The position numbers were made by a program, and so were the translations under genes. Below the pieces are notes generated by a model, which searched no databases, was not told the origin of the DNA, and worked only from the letters and a program-made list of their open reading frames with translations. A DNA stretch of 64,000 nt from Polymyxa betae (Eukaryota > Endomyxa > Phytomyxea > Plasmodiophorida > Plasmodiophoridae): assembly GCA_003693705.1 (NCBI GenBank), contig RBZT01000620.1:1-64000 (forward strand), given 5' to 3'. Positions 42,961 to 53,102 of this stretch are shown piece by piece. Position 1 is the stretch's first letter. Each line of letters opens with the position of its first letter.

Positions 42961-45900
42961 TCATGTCAGAATAGGGTAAACTTGTGAATGAGTCCTTGAG
43001 GTGGAAGGAACTGAATTTGTTCCTGCAACATCACGATTGGGATAGACAACATTCACACCCGATGACGATGGGTAGCCATTAGTTACTGGTGTAGATGGGT
43101 ACAAGTTCATTGTCGACGTTGATGGAAGATCATTGGCTATTCCGGTCGACGGAAAACAATTCACAATCGATATCGATGGATTATTGTTCATCGTTGCAAT
43201 CGTTGGGTTGTACTTGTTCATTGAGTTCCCAGTCGATGATTGACTGCTGATTCGATTGTCAATACCAGGAGTCGGTACAACATTCCGCGAACGACGTCCT
43301 GCAGGGAAAGTACTCACTGTTGCCACTGATGGAGTATTCGACGAGCGCTTCTTGTTGGTGCTGTATTCGCATTGACGGCACATATCGGTTGCAATGTCCT
43401 CGCTTATCGATAGAGCTTTAACATTGGCGTTATTAGGACCACCAAGACCACATGCAATAACCGTCAATAGATCATGATCATATCCATCAAGAACACTCTT
43501 AGTTAGAGCACCAATCAGATAGGAATCCAAGGCGTACTGGATCTTGTCCAATGAGTCTTTAAGCGTTATCGATGACATGTTGCATTGACATCCATAAACA
43601 GAACCGCGACCAGTTAATGGTGGAATCATTGGGGGAACAAATCCTGCAATGTAAGGCGTTGTTGTTGGTAGTGCCGGCGTCGCTGTCGGTACTGTTGGCA
43701 TCGTTGTAAACGTGGGAATGTTCACTGTTGGCCGTGAAACATTGTATGGTGGTGGCGTTAGAAGCAGGAATGGAATATCAATTGGAGCCTTGGTAATTGG
43801 AGGACGGGTCGAATTCGTTGACGATTGATCAGGGGTTTGTAATACACCCAGTGCGCTCGAACCATTATTGGTTGGCTTTGGAGTAGAAGACAATGGTGAG
43901 GGTGATGGCAGATAGGCTCCAGATGAATTGTTTGTTGAAGGTGGTGATGCTGGAGATGAAGCATTGTTAATAAGAGGAATGGTAGTAGTAGTAGTATTGG
44001 GTATTGAGGTATTAGGATTTATAGTAGGTGATGATGTAGAGTTCCCAATACCTGATGGACTATTAGGTGAGGTCGTCGGTGCATTTGATTGCAGAACACC
44101 AGCCGAGAAGTTGCTGGGCGATGTTGTGAACTGTGCTGGACGAGGGTCTGTCGTGTAGCCTGGAGAAGAAGATGTAGCAGGTTGTTGAGGTGATGAAGTC
44201 ATCTGTGTAGTAGGTGCTGATTCATTACCAGGTGTTGAGGTTGGAATAGACACGATAGGAATGGGTGAGGTTGTTATGGCTACAGCAGGAGAAGTTGGAG
44301 ACCAAGAGCCATTGGAGCCCATAGGAGGTGCTGGAGCTGATGTCATAGGCGCTGCTGTAGTATAATTGCTGGTTGGAGCTGGAGTAGGAACTGTAGGGAT
44401 TGGTGATGGAGTTCCTGCAACAAAACTGCTGGTTGGAGCTGGAGTAGGAATTGAAGGAATTGGTGATGGATTTCCTGAACCAGGTACTGAAGTTGCTGAG
44501 AATGAACTTGGTGGAGTCGTAATGGTTTTACCAAGTGTGGAATTTCCAGCAGGTGATGGTGTCTGTGGTGTCTGTGGAATTGGAGATGTCGTGGGCACCG
44601 TTGAAGACAATAATGGCGATGTTGTAGGCATTGTCGTTGTGGATTGGGGAGTATCATTACCTAACCCAGATTAATACAGGTTTCATATAAACGAATGAAT
44701 GAATTACCAGAAGGTGATGGTGTTGGGACTGGAGAAATGCTTTGTGATGGGTAGACAGAAGGAGCTGATGTCCAGTTGCCAGGTGCTGTAGTAGGTGATG
44801 AACTCGATGATGGCGTTGGCTGCTGAGTTGCTGGTAAAGCAGAACCACCAGTAGGAACAGGACTACTTGGCGGTGACGACGTCATTGGGCGTCCTGTTGC
44901 AGGCACTGGTTCAAAACCCGTTGGCACAGGCGTTGTTGGCACAGGCGTCGACATGTCGAATGACGTAAGCGGACGTGGAGTATACGAAGGGAAGTTGACG
45001 CCCTCAAAGACATCACCGACTGGTTTATAGTGATGCTCGTACAGCGGCTTGTGCGATGACACTGGCTCCATAGACGATGGCGAAGATGACGGTATTGTTG
45101 TGGCAAACGGAGACGTCGGCATCGTCGTGGAAGGCGAAGACGTCGGCATCGTGGAAGGCGAAGACGTCGGCATCGTGGAAGGCGAAGACGTCGGCATCGT
45201 GGAAGGCGAAGACGTCGGCATCGTGGAAGGCGAAGACGTCGGCAATGTGGTAGGTTGTGAAGATGCCACTGGTGATGCCGAGGGTGAATAAGTGACCAAT
45301 TGCGATAAAGGCGCCGAAGTAGAAGCTGAAGTCGGCAAAGCTGAAGACGAAGGCAAAGCTGAAGACGGGAATTCCAAATCTTGAGGAGCGCCTGTCTTCT
45401 TCTCATATAGGCTTTGTTTGGCCGGTTTCTTGTACATAGCACGGTTTTTAGCGCGATATTGGTTAGAGGAGATGCTGGATAGTTTGGTGACATCAAGGAT
45501 GGATGTTGTGTTGAGTGGATGATCCCATTCCACAGACATACAGGCAGCACAGATAATCGATGCCGGATTACGTTGTAAGGCATCGGCGGCGAGTTCCACC
45601 TTCTGCCGGTTCTCAATCACGGTCACAAACGAATCCATATTGGCCTTGGCGACAGCAGGACTGCCTCCTGATGCAATATCGTCAGCGCAGGATTCAACAT
45701 AGCCAGCAAACAGGCTGTCGGCAACCAGACGAGCATGATCGCGACCGCTGCATTCTGCAATGACAGCGTCACGAGCTTCAGGCGATGCAAAAGCTGCCAG
45801 AGGGGACATGGTGCTAGCAGCACTGGTGTAGGGAGAAACAGCAGGAATCTGAGCAGCGACTGGAGCGGATGCCATAGCGCCGCAACGACGTTGTGGTTGG

Positions 45901-46472
45901 ATAGCACGGAATGGCACGACAGCAATGGTTTCAGCTACAGGAACAGTTTGTGGACCTTGACATGAACCACAAGCTCCAGAGCATGAGGTTACATTCGAGG
46001 CAGTAATAGTTAGCGAATTCAGCGACGACTCAATAAGGATGAAACGTTCTGCGTCGCGTTGCGTAATTTCGATCGTGATGGTGTCGTCGTCGACAGCGTG
46101 GCAGGCTAGACCAAGCGCTGGGTCGACGTTGGCGGAGACAAACTCTTCAAGCGAGGTAACAGGAAGAACCTGACCCCAGATTGAGACGTGCCCAGCCTGA
46201 TTTCCATGGACAATATCGACAGCACATTGTGAATTAGTCGAACTAATTAGGAATCGGCATGATGAAATCGAAGATTGGGCAGAAGACGTTTGGTTAATGT
46301 CGCATTGAACATCGAGTCCAGTTGTGGAGAAGATGTCGGCAAGGCCGGCTCCTGTCAAAATATGGCGTGTAGTCCCATCAGTCATAAGGACGTGAGATTG
46401 GCCATGAAGCGAACAGACCAGAGGGTCAGCAGCGAAAGCGACACCCGCCAACAGGAACAGGACGACGATCAT
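42961..46472 (-). CDS. Secreted VWD-like protein with mucin-type Ser/Thr/Pro tail
   Basis: ATG 46472 gives signal peptide MIVVLFLLAGVAFAA. A VWD-like domain follows (CSLHGQSHVLMTDG, DVQCDINQT, SSCRFLIS, CSGACGSCQG), recalling the GDPH...CGLCGN pattern of von Willebrand D domains. Next is a C8-like region with ICAACMSVEWDHP. About 700 residues of Ser/Thr/Pro/Ala-rich repeats come after that, including five TMPTSSPS units coded by a 24-bp minisatellite. One intron of 46-47 nt (GTAATTC to GGGTTAG) links the two large exons inside the mucin region. The C-terminal 200 residues are less repetitive and contain VYGCQCNMSS and MCRQCEYS. A secreted, heavily O-glycosylated surface or matrix protein is likely. 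It is a paralogue of the gene at 53103-55546 in the N-terminal half only. Confidence 0.75.
45110..45245 (-). repeat. 24-bp minisatellite coding TMPTSSPS units
   Basis: The plus-strand unit GGCATCGTGGAAGGCGAAGAC plus GTC is repeated with almost no change for four to five copies, with a 27-bp variant at one end. It lies in frame inside the mucin-like gene, so copy-number change alters tail length by eight residues per unit. Confidence 0.85.
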
Positions 46473-46889
46473 TGAATAATTAAATAATATGCTGCTTACA
46501 ATTAAATTAGAATTGTGAGGAATTGTTAGTGAGAGATAACGAACATAAATTGCCACATGGCATGGGAATGAAATGACAGTTGAGTCACAACTCCTCACGA
46601 AATAAACAATAAGATCACGCATGACTCACTTGAACCTAGCTATTGCACGATTTTGTCTTTCACAAAACCCGAAAAGATATTAGCATTTACGCATTAGCAA
46701 ATCATACAGCGAAAAATTGAGTAAATGGAGTATTTTGAATTAAATGTTAACCGCATCGATTTGCATGCGGATTGAAGAACTCCCGAATTCAAAAACGTTA
46801 AGTCTAGTGGACACATGCCACACGAGGAAATGCAGGAACAGTGAAAGAATACCCATTTCATTCCCTAGGAGTATGGCATTTTAGATATA
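46473..46889. other. Intergenic between VWD-like gene and p47-like gene
   Basis: About 420 bp, presumed promoter of the VWD-like gene and 3' flank of the p47-like gene. No other feature is seen. Confidence 0.4.
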
Positions 46890-47734
46890 TTAAGAACGCT
46901 TACATCGCACGGTAGCGCCAGCAAGTCCACAGGATTCAATAGTTGCTTCAGCATCCTTTAATGGCTTTGGGGGAAACCCCCCAACCAGTTCGAATGCTGA
47001 GGTGTCCCCAGTCTCACTGCAGTTTCAGCTTAGAACAAAGAATTAAAAGAACAGTAAAACCATACGCCATGATATGCTGATATAGGTCGAGAATAGTGTG
47101 AGTCTGCGGGTTAACGACAATTCGAAGACGTGACCCGTCCATAACGACAACTTGAACAGCAGCAGTTCTGGCAGCGTTATCAACTGTAATAGCTGTAGGC
47201 CGTGCAGAGTCGAACTGCTGCCTAGGAGCAGAAGCCGATACTGAGCTAAGCGAATGCCCTTGGCCAGTGAAAGCTCTGAAAGGAGGGACATAAGTTTCCG
47301 ATCGCTTATCGATCAGATCAACGCCAACATCTACAGTACTCGAACTGCTTCTAACTTGCTCTTCCAACTCCTCTGGTACAACGCCCTGTGACAAAGACTG
47401 CATAAACGCTTGATTAGCAGGATCTTGCATATCCCTCCATTGCTCCCGACCAGACTCCGATATCAAGAATCCATTAGCATAAACAGTGATCATCATTAAA
47501 GGTTCTGAAACTCTGCCTCTTCTGCAGAGATGTATTAGCCATTGCTGCGGTGGTCTCAAGTACTAACCCATCCTGTGCCTGCGCAGCTCCTCGGCGAATC
47601 ACTTCATCAGCAATGTTTTGTGAGACGGGACGAAGAACAGCAGTGCCGCTTTGGGCGCCTCCTTGTTGGAACTCTTCAACCTTCTGATCGTCCTGTTTTT
47701 TCTTGTTCTCGTCAAATAGTGTCTTGAACCCCAT
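46890..47734 (-). CDS. p47/UBXN2-type Cdc48 cofactor (SEP and UBX domains)
   Basis: The N-terminal exon has FKTLFDENKKKQDDQKVEEF then QQGGAQSG, the linker seen before SEP domains of p47/Shp1. The SEP domain follows (MITVYANGFLISESG, DPANQAFMQSLSQGVVPEEL). The UBX domain is VQVVVMDGSRLRIVVNP, then FELVGGFPPKPL, and ends near ATVRCKRS. Introns are 47 nt (GTTAGTACT to CTGCAG) and one before the last exon (GTATGG to CTGCAG). p47 proteins link Cdc48/p97 to ubiquitinated or membrane-fusion substrates. No N-terminal UBA domain was found. Start ATG 47734 is provisional, because upstream open sequence begins only with TTG or needs another exon. Confidence 0.8.
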
Positions 47735-47964
47735 GTTGAATGTTGAAGACAATTTTGAGAATAAGATTTGCGCAGCCAAGATGATGTTATTAAGAACGAG
47801 CGCAGCCCTTGTAGTTTCTTGCCTGTCGTGTGGGTAACGTTATCGTAATGATTTGTGGACATGGAATTACCGGTATCCTCGTTGGATATATATTACAGCT
47901 GAGATTTTTCGTTGTACAAAATTGATAGAATGGGGCACACGAATGACTCTAATTATCTAACATC
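47735..47964. promoter_or_regulatory. Likely bidirectional promoter region
   Basis: Only about 230 bp separate the divergent p47-like and LRRC51-like starts, so both promoters must lie here (or an extra p47 5' exon does). No motif was recognised with confidence. Confidence 0.4.
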
Positions 47965-48649
47965 ATGACAGAGCCGGACAGCACCATTTTAGCGACTAGC
48001 GGGCCCCCTCTAGATTATTCTTTTCAGGAGCTGAGATCGCTCAAAGGCAACAAACCGCTTCTGCTTAATGCCATCAGAAAATTAATACGATGCAGATTTA
48101 GGTTCCCATGAACCGATAATGGGAACTCGAATCCGGAAACCGAAATCCCCCCGTGCTAATGAGAAAATTGGGGCAAGGCCATCCGAACGGCTTCATGTTG
48201 TCAAGATACGCGAGATTACTACTGCAATTCGTCTAGCGTATAATTCCCTGCAATCACTGGAGGGGCTTGCTGAAGAAGCATCCATTGTCATAGAGGACTG
48301 CTCTATGATATCCTGGGTTGATCTATCGCATAATCAGCTCGAGTCTATCGGGAATGTTTTAGGTTGTTTTCCCAATCTTCGGGCCCTTTATCTACATGGA
48401 AATCGCATCAGTCGCTTAGCTCCTTTTCTTGAACAAGTGTCGCTTTCCTGTCCTAACTTGAGAAAGTTGACATTGTTCGGGAACCCTGTTGAAGAGAAGA
48501 AGTTCTATCGGTGGAATGTCGTTCATGCTTTCCCGCAGCTACAATCTTTGGACTTCATTCGCGTAACTAAATCTGACAGAATTCTCGCTGAAATATGGTC
48601 GCACACTCACAAGCGAAAAACCGAGACAAAGTCCAATAGTCCAAACTGA
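47965..48649 (+). CDS. Leucine-rich repeat protein of the LRRC51 type
   Basis: Exon 1 (47965-48046) encodes SGPPLDYSFQELRSLK, matching the PPLDYSF start of LRRC51. Exon 2 has LRR text (ISWVDLSHNQLESIGNVL, NLRALYLHGNRISRL) and the family tail LTLFGNPVEEKKFYRWNVV then FIRVTKSDRILAEIW. LRRC51 homologues occur mainly in ciliated eukaryotes. The intron between the exons (48047-48101) begins with GC, not GT, yet joins in phase. The gene ends 83 bp before the convergent enolase stop. About 210 residues, near the normal size. Confidence 0.8.
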
Positions 48650-48732
48650 AGAAATAACAAATCAACAGCAAAACATCAGCATCTGAAATGACTAAATCAT
48701 CATCTGTATTACGCAGGTTGCCAGGGTTAGAA

Positions 48733-50160
48733 CTAGTAGGGCTCGCAAGGCTTTCGGTAGTTATTGCCAGCATAAGCTAAACTGCCAAGTTCTTCTTCGA
48801 TACGAAGGAGCTGGTTGTACTTAGCGATACGTTCAGAGCGACATGGAGCACCAGTCTTAATCTGGCCACAGTTCAGGCCGACAGCCAAATCGGCAATGAA
48901 GCTGTCCTCAGTTTCACCTGAACGATGGGAAGCCATCACTCCCCAGCCGGCTTGCTTGGCTTTCTTGACAGCGGCAATCGATTCCGAAACAGTGCCAATC
49001 TGGTTGACCTTCAAAAGAAGTGCATTACATGACTTCTCCTTAATTGCCTTGTCAATGCGAGTAGGATTGGTAACGAGCAGATCATCTCCGACAATCTGAG
49101 TCCCAGATAGAGTAGAAGTGACACTAGCCCAGGCAGTCCAATCATCTTGATCAAATGGATCTTCAATGCTGACCATAGGATGATTCTTGACAAAATTCTG
49201 GTACACCTTATTAAGCTCAGAAGCTGGCATTTTGCCCTTCCCATCATTGGGTTGTTTCTTAAAACCAATGTCGTAAACCTTCTCTTTATCGTTGTAGAAC
49301 TCAGATGCAGCGACATCCATTGCGAATGCGATCTTTCCTTTATATCCAGCTTTGTCAATAGCTTTTTCGATGAGCGCCAAAGCATCGTCAGAGTTAGCAA
49401 TGTTAGGAGCGAAGCCACCTTCGTCACCAACATTGACAGCATTCTGACCATACTCAGCTTGAATGACTTTCTTCAAGTGATGGTAAACTTCAGTTCCCAT
49501 TTTCATGGCTTCAGCAAATGACTTGGCACCGATTGGGGCAATCATGAATTCCTGCATAGCAAGCTGATTGCCAGCATGCTCACCGCCGTTGATAACATTG
49601 AAAAAAGGGACTGGCATGACCAGAGATCCATTATTTCCAGCTATCTTGGCAATGTAGCGGTAAAGCGGTAACCCAGATGCAGCTGCTCCAGCGCGACACA
49701 CAGATAGAGATACACCAAGAATGGCATTAGCACCTAATTTCTTCTTGCACCAGCCCCATTCATTTTTGGTCCCATCCAGGCTTTCAACCATCTTCGAATA
49801 ATTTAGGAAGGAGAAATACCAAGACAATCTAGCTCACCTTGGTATCAATGCAATTTTGGTCAGTGACGTCCATGCCAATAATGGCCGGGGCGATGATCTT
49901 GTTCACGTTGTCAACTGCTGTTTGAACCCCCTTGCCGTGATAATCTTTGCCACCATCACGAAGCTCCAAAGCCTCATAGATACCGGTGGATGCTCCTGAA
50001 GGAACATCACTGCGAAAGACGCCGTTGTCTGTTGTGATTTCAACTTCAACAGTCTGTTAGATAATGTTGAGTGATTGAGATTGCAAAGACATAGCTGCCA
50101 TACCGGATTGCCTCGGCTGTCAAAGATCTGTCGCGCATGAACACGGATAATGGATGGCAT
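48733..50160 (-). CDS. ENO: Enolase (phosphopyruvate hydratase)
   Basis: Three exons. The first encodes [19 protein letters not shown], then a 50-nt intron leads to [16 protein letters not shown] third exon starts at [14 protein letters not shown]. Signatures include [78 protein letters not shown] and SHRSGETED. All catalytic and metal ligands I can check are present. It converts 2-phosphoglycerate to phosphoenolpyruvate in glycolysis. About 440 residues, normal length, no targeting extension, so cytosolic. Confidence 0.96.
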
Positions 50161-50937
50161 GATAGTTGATATATAGGTTTGAGTTGAAGCAAGGAAATGA
50201 CGTGACTGATGAGACTATGGCGGAGATATATGATCAATTATGTTCTAATAGCTTCTCTGGGAAACACCAACTCGGGCGTTTTTTTGCGACATTCCACCAT
50301 CTGCGAGCAGTGCTCTCGTTCAGAACCTGTCCCTCTGAATTTAAGAGAAAAGCACCCCGCTTCATAACAATCTAACTTGAATTTTTGTTTCTCAAAAGTG
50401 CTGTAAACTTATGACGTGCATTTTGTCATGCTACGATGGCGCAACTAACTTTGGAATTGCCATTTTGTAGCAAAACACATTCCATATCCGTTTTAATTCA
50501 AAGATATTTGCAATGCTTATTGTTAGGTCAAATACAGTTGAAACATATTGTATGGGGTCTCATGAAGCAAGGTCTGGAATTTGTGAATAGGAGCGTTTGA
50601 AGTCTATGATTCACCAGCATTCTCGGATGAATTTGCCGCCAAGCCCCCGGTGGCTGTGACCACATGTTGCCAGAGCAACAATCTAGATCGCGACCCTGAG
50701 TCTTGAAGCGAAATCAGAAACCAAGCAGACACGTCTTAGTTTAGTGTCTGTATGAATGACAGATCAATCTCTAGGGATTAATTTAGGTCATTGACTGCGA
50801 CTTGTATCATTCTCTCCTTATATTGACTCAATATCACATTTGCAATAGCAACGACCTGATTGACCCAGTAGAGTCTCTCGACCCGGCTTGCCGACCCTGT
50901 TTTGGCCTCATTTCATAAGGGAACTTCTCTGGTTGCT
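50161..50937. other. Divergent intergenic region
   Basis: About 780 bp between enolase and a plus-strand membrane protein gene. Open frames are short and domain-free. It should contain both promoters. No RNA gene was recognised. Confidence 0.4.
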
Positions 50938-51728
50938 ATGCGGCTTTTGCTTTCTGTTGTTCGAGGCCGGCCTTGGGTTGCTTATGGCTTGGCTGGACCC
51001 CTAATCGCTCTGATCTTCTTCGGGAAACATGGCTTTCTTGGTGCAATTATATCATTCTGGATGTATGAAACTTTATCAGCGCCGGCTGCCGGCGAGCGTA
51101 ACCGTATCGAGAGATATTTAGGTCTGGATAGTGTTTTTTTTAAATCAAGCATATTTATGTATGTTAGGTGGTATTTCTGTCTCAATTCGCTTCAGAGTTG
51201 GAAGGCTAATGATCCATTTACATCATTGGCTTATGATGATTGTTCTACTCTTTACCATTCTTGCTGTGGAAGAATTTCTGTCGGAAATCATGACGAGGAG
51301 TCTCCTGAAAGCTTTATGTGGTGGCTGTGTTGGTGGAACGGCTCAAGGCCTGCGATACTCTGACCGATTTCTTGTAATTCGCAGACGGCAGCTGAGTCTC
51401 TCTATGGCCAGGTCTGATGATGTCATTATATTTTACGTTTGCTTAAATGTTTTCTAGAAGTGTTAGTAATGCAGAACTGGCATCTGATGTCGAAGAGCTT
51501 ATCATGGTTGATAATAATCAAGAGGACTTCATAGATATAGAGCTGTTCAGCGACGATGATGAGCCTTCGGAATCTACTGAATTCGTTAAGGATGGTGTTC
51601 AATTTCACGTTGACCTTTTTGGAGAGGCTTCTGCTGATGTCACAATTGGCCACCATAATCCCCATCCTATCCGAAGCTTTTCTCAATTGCAATCGGAACC
51701 TTCTTTAGTCGCCAAAATCGAAGGTTAA
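50938..51728 (+). CDS. Membrane protein with acidic cytosolic tail, family unknown
   Basis: Three exons start at ATG 50938. The first carries hydrophobic spans around VAYGLAGPLIALIFF and FLGAIISFWMYETL. A short intron (GTGTTTTTT to ATGTTAG) joins GLDS to GISVSIRFRVGRL. The second exon has MIHLHHWLMMIVLLFTILAV and ends MAR. A 47-nt intron leads to SVSNAELASDVEELIMV, an acidic tail with Asp/Glu clusters (FIDIELFSDDDEPSES). The HLHHW stretch at a membrane edge could bind a metal or haem (guess). No family is recognised. Confidence 0.55.
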
Positions 51729-53102
51729 TTACTGCTTTTCGTCTTTATATTTATGGAAGATGCGCTTTGAACCTGTGAGCCTATTTGTTATGTATCTAAG
51801 GCTAGAGCTATTTGGCTCTGTTCCGTATCATTGTCTTAATCTCAATAAATAATTACTGAATCGTGACATGCCTTGTTGACAATGAATTCCTTTTGTTCAT
51901 GAAGTGCATTGAAGACAACGGTGATACTCTTAATGTGTGCTCCCATTACAGCAGCGTCTGTGGCTACAGAACGTGTTTGATGCAGGTTTTGTCGATGGTC
52001 CTTTCTGGGTAACGACACCAAAAAAATTGCAATAGCGCCTCTCATATAGAGGCGCCCATCGTCAGCGTTCTAAAAATCTGTGATATTAAAAAGGATCGTT
52101 TGGAGAGTCATCAGGAATCTTAATGATTCACTCAACTGGATCTAAGCACAGAGGCCGCCACTCACTTAACCTGAAAAATTGTGGGAAACAGGCAATGGAA
52201 TTGATAAAATGATCTTTACCAAAATTTGTTCACATGTATTAGAATGTTTGAACTTTTTATTTAGAGGTCCTTCTTGTATTGGGTCTACTTACAACAAAGA
52301 CCAACGTTTGTGAGAAACAGGCAATGGAATTGATAAAATGGTCTTTTACCAAAACTGGTTCACATGTATTAGAATGTTTGAACTTTTTATCTAGTGGACC
52401 TTCTTGTACTGGGTCTACTTACAACAAAGACCAACGTTTAGCAATATTTGTCGTTGCTACAAACCGGCGACATTCAGTATGCTTCTGAAATATCAAATGC
52501 ATCACAGTGAACAGATCCCTTCCGCGTTCAATACTGAACGAAAACTTGCTGCTCAATTTGATCAGCGATTGGCAATCGTGTCGAACTCGTCTAGAGTCCA
52601 ACCTATTACACACGGCTACAGGTTATTTGTAAAACGATGGCCCTCGCCAAAGACTGGTTTAGCACAAAAAGATTTTCTATGAAAAATATAAATTCAAAAG
52701 CAGCTATCCAAGACTTGCATATCAATTAGTTACCTGTTTACCATTCCGTACCCAGTATATTTTGACATTTTGTTTCTACATTACTGTACTCCAACACAGA
52801 CGAGCAGCGACCTCGATTCATAGGTGCGGAACTTTATCAAGTTGATAGGTACGTTTTCTGAGAGATTAGACGGAGAATGATAGATGTAGTGAACCCTGGA
52901 AATTTCAATAGATATGGATATACATTGAATCAGTTGACTCGCTATCTGTAGACAGCTGACTCGTACATGGGATGACGCCTGTCCTTCATGCATCTCTTGA
53001 TGACTCAACTAGATTTCAGATTGTCATGAGGTTATGCTCTCACTCACTGGTCATATTTACATCTAATCTCTAATCTTAACTACTTCTAAACCCAAGACAT
53101 CC
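51729..53102. other. Gene-poor stretch with a tandem duplication
   Basis: No supported gene in about 1.4 kb, apart from the 129-bp duplication annotated separately. Plus-strand frames 52279-52488 and 52404-52682 run through the duplication but show no domain. The promoter of the VWD-like gene at 53103 lies at the right end. Confidence 0.4.
52181..52438. repeat. Two tandem copies of a 129-bp unit
   Basis: The unit starting GTGGGAAACAGGCAATGG at 52181 is repeated at 52310 as GTGAGAAACAGGCAATGG, and both copies end ACAAAGACCAACGTTT. Only a few substitutions separate them, so the duplication is fairly recent. It lies in non-coding DNA as far as can be seen. Confidence 0.85.

Noticed and set aside
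44882-45616. 244-codon Arg/Leu-rich minus-strand frame
   Set aside because: It is out of frame with the VWD-like gene and produced by the 24-bp repeat. The alternative frame has signal peptide and domain structure.
50902-50937. N-terminal extension of the membrane protein starting at 50902
   Set aside because: The first codon is TTG. The first ATG in frame is at 50938, so the shorter start was used. The same reasoning moved the starts of several other genes (19296, 16041, 42814, 47734).
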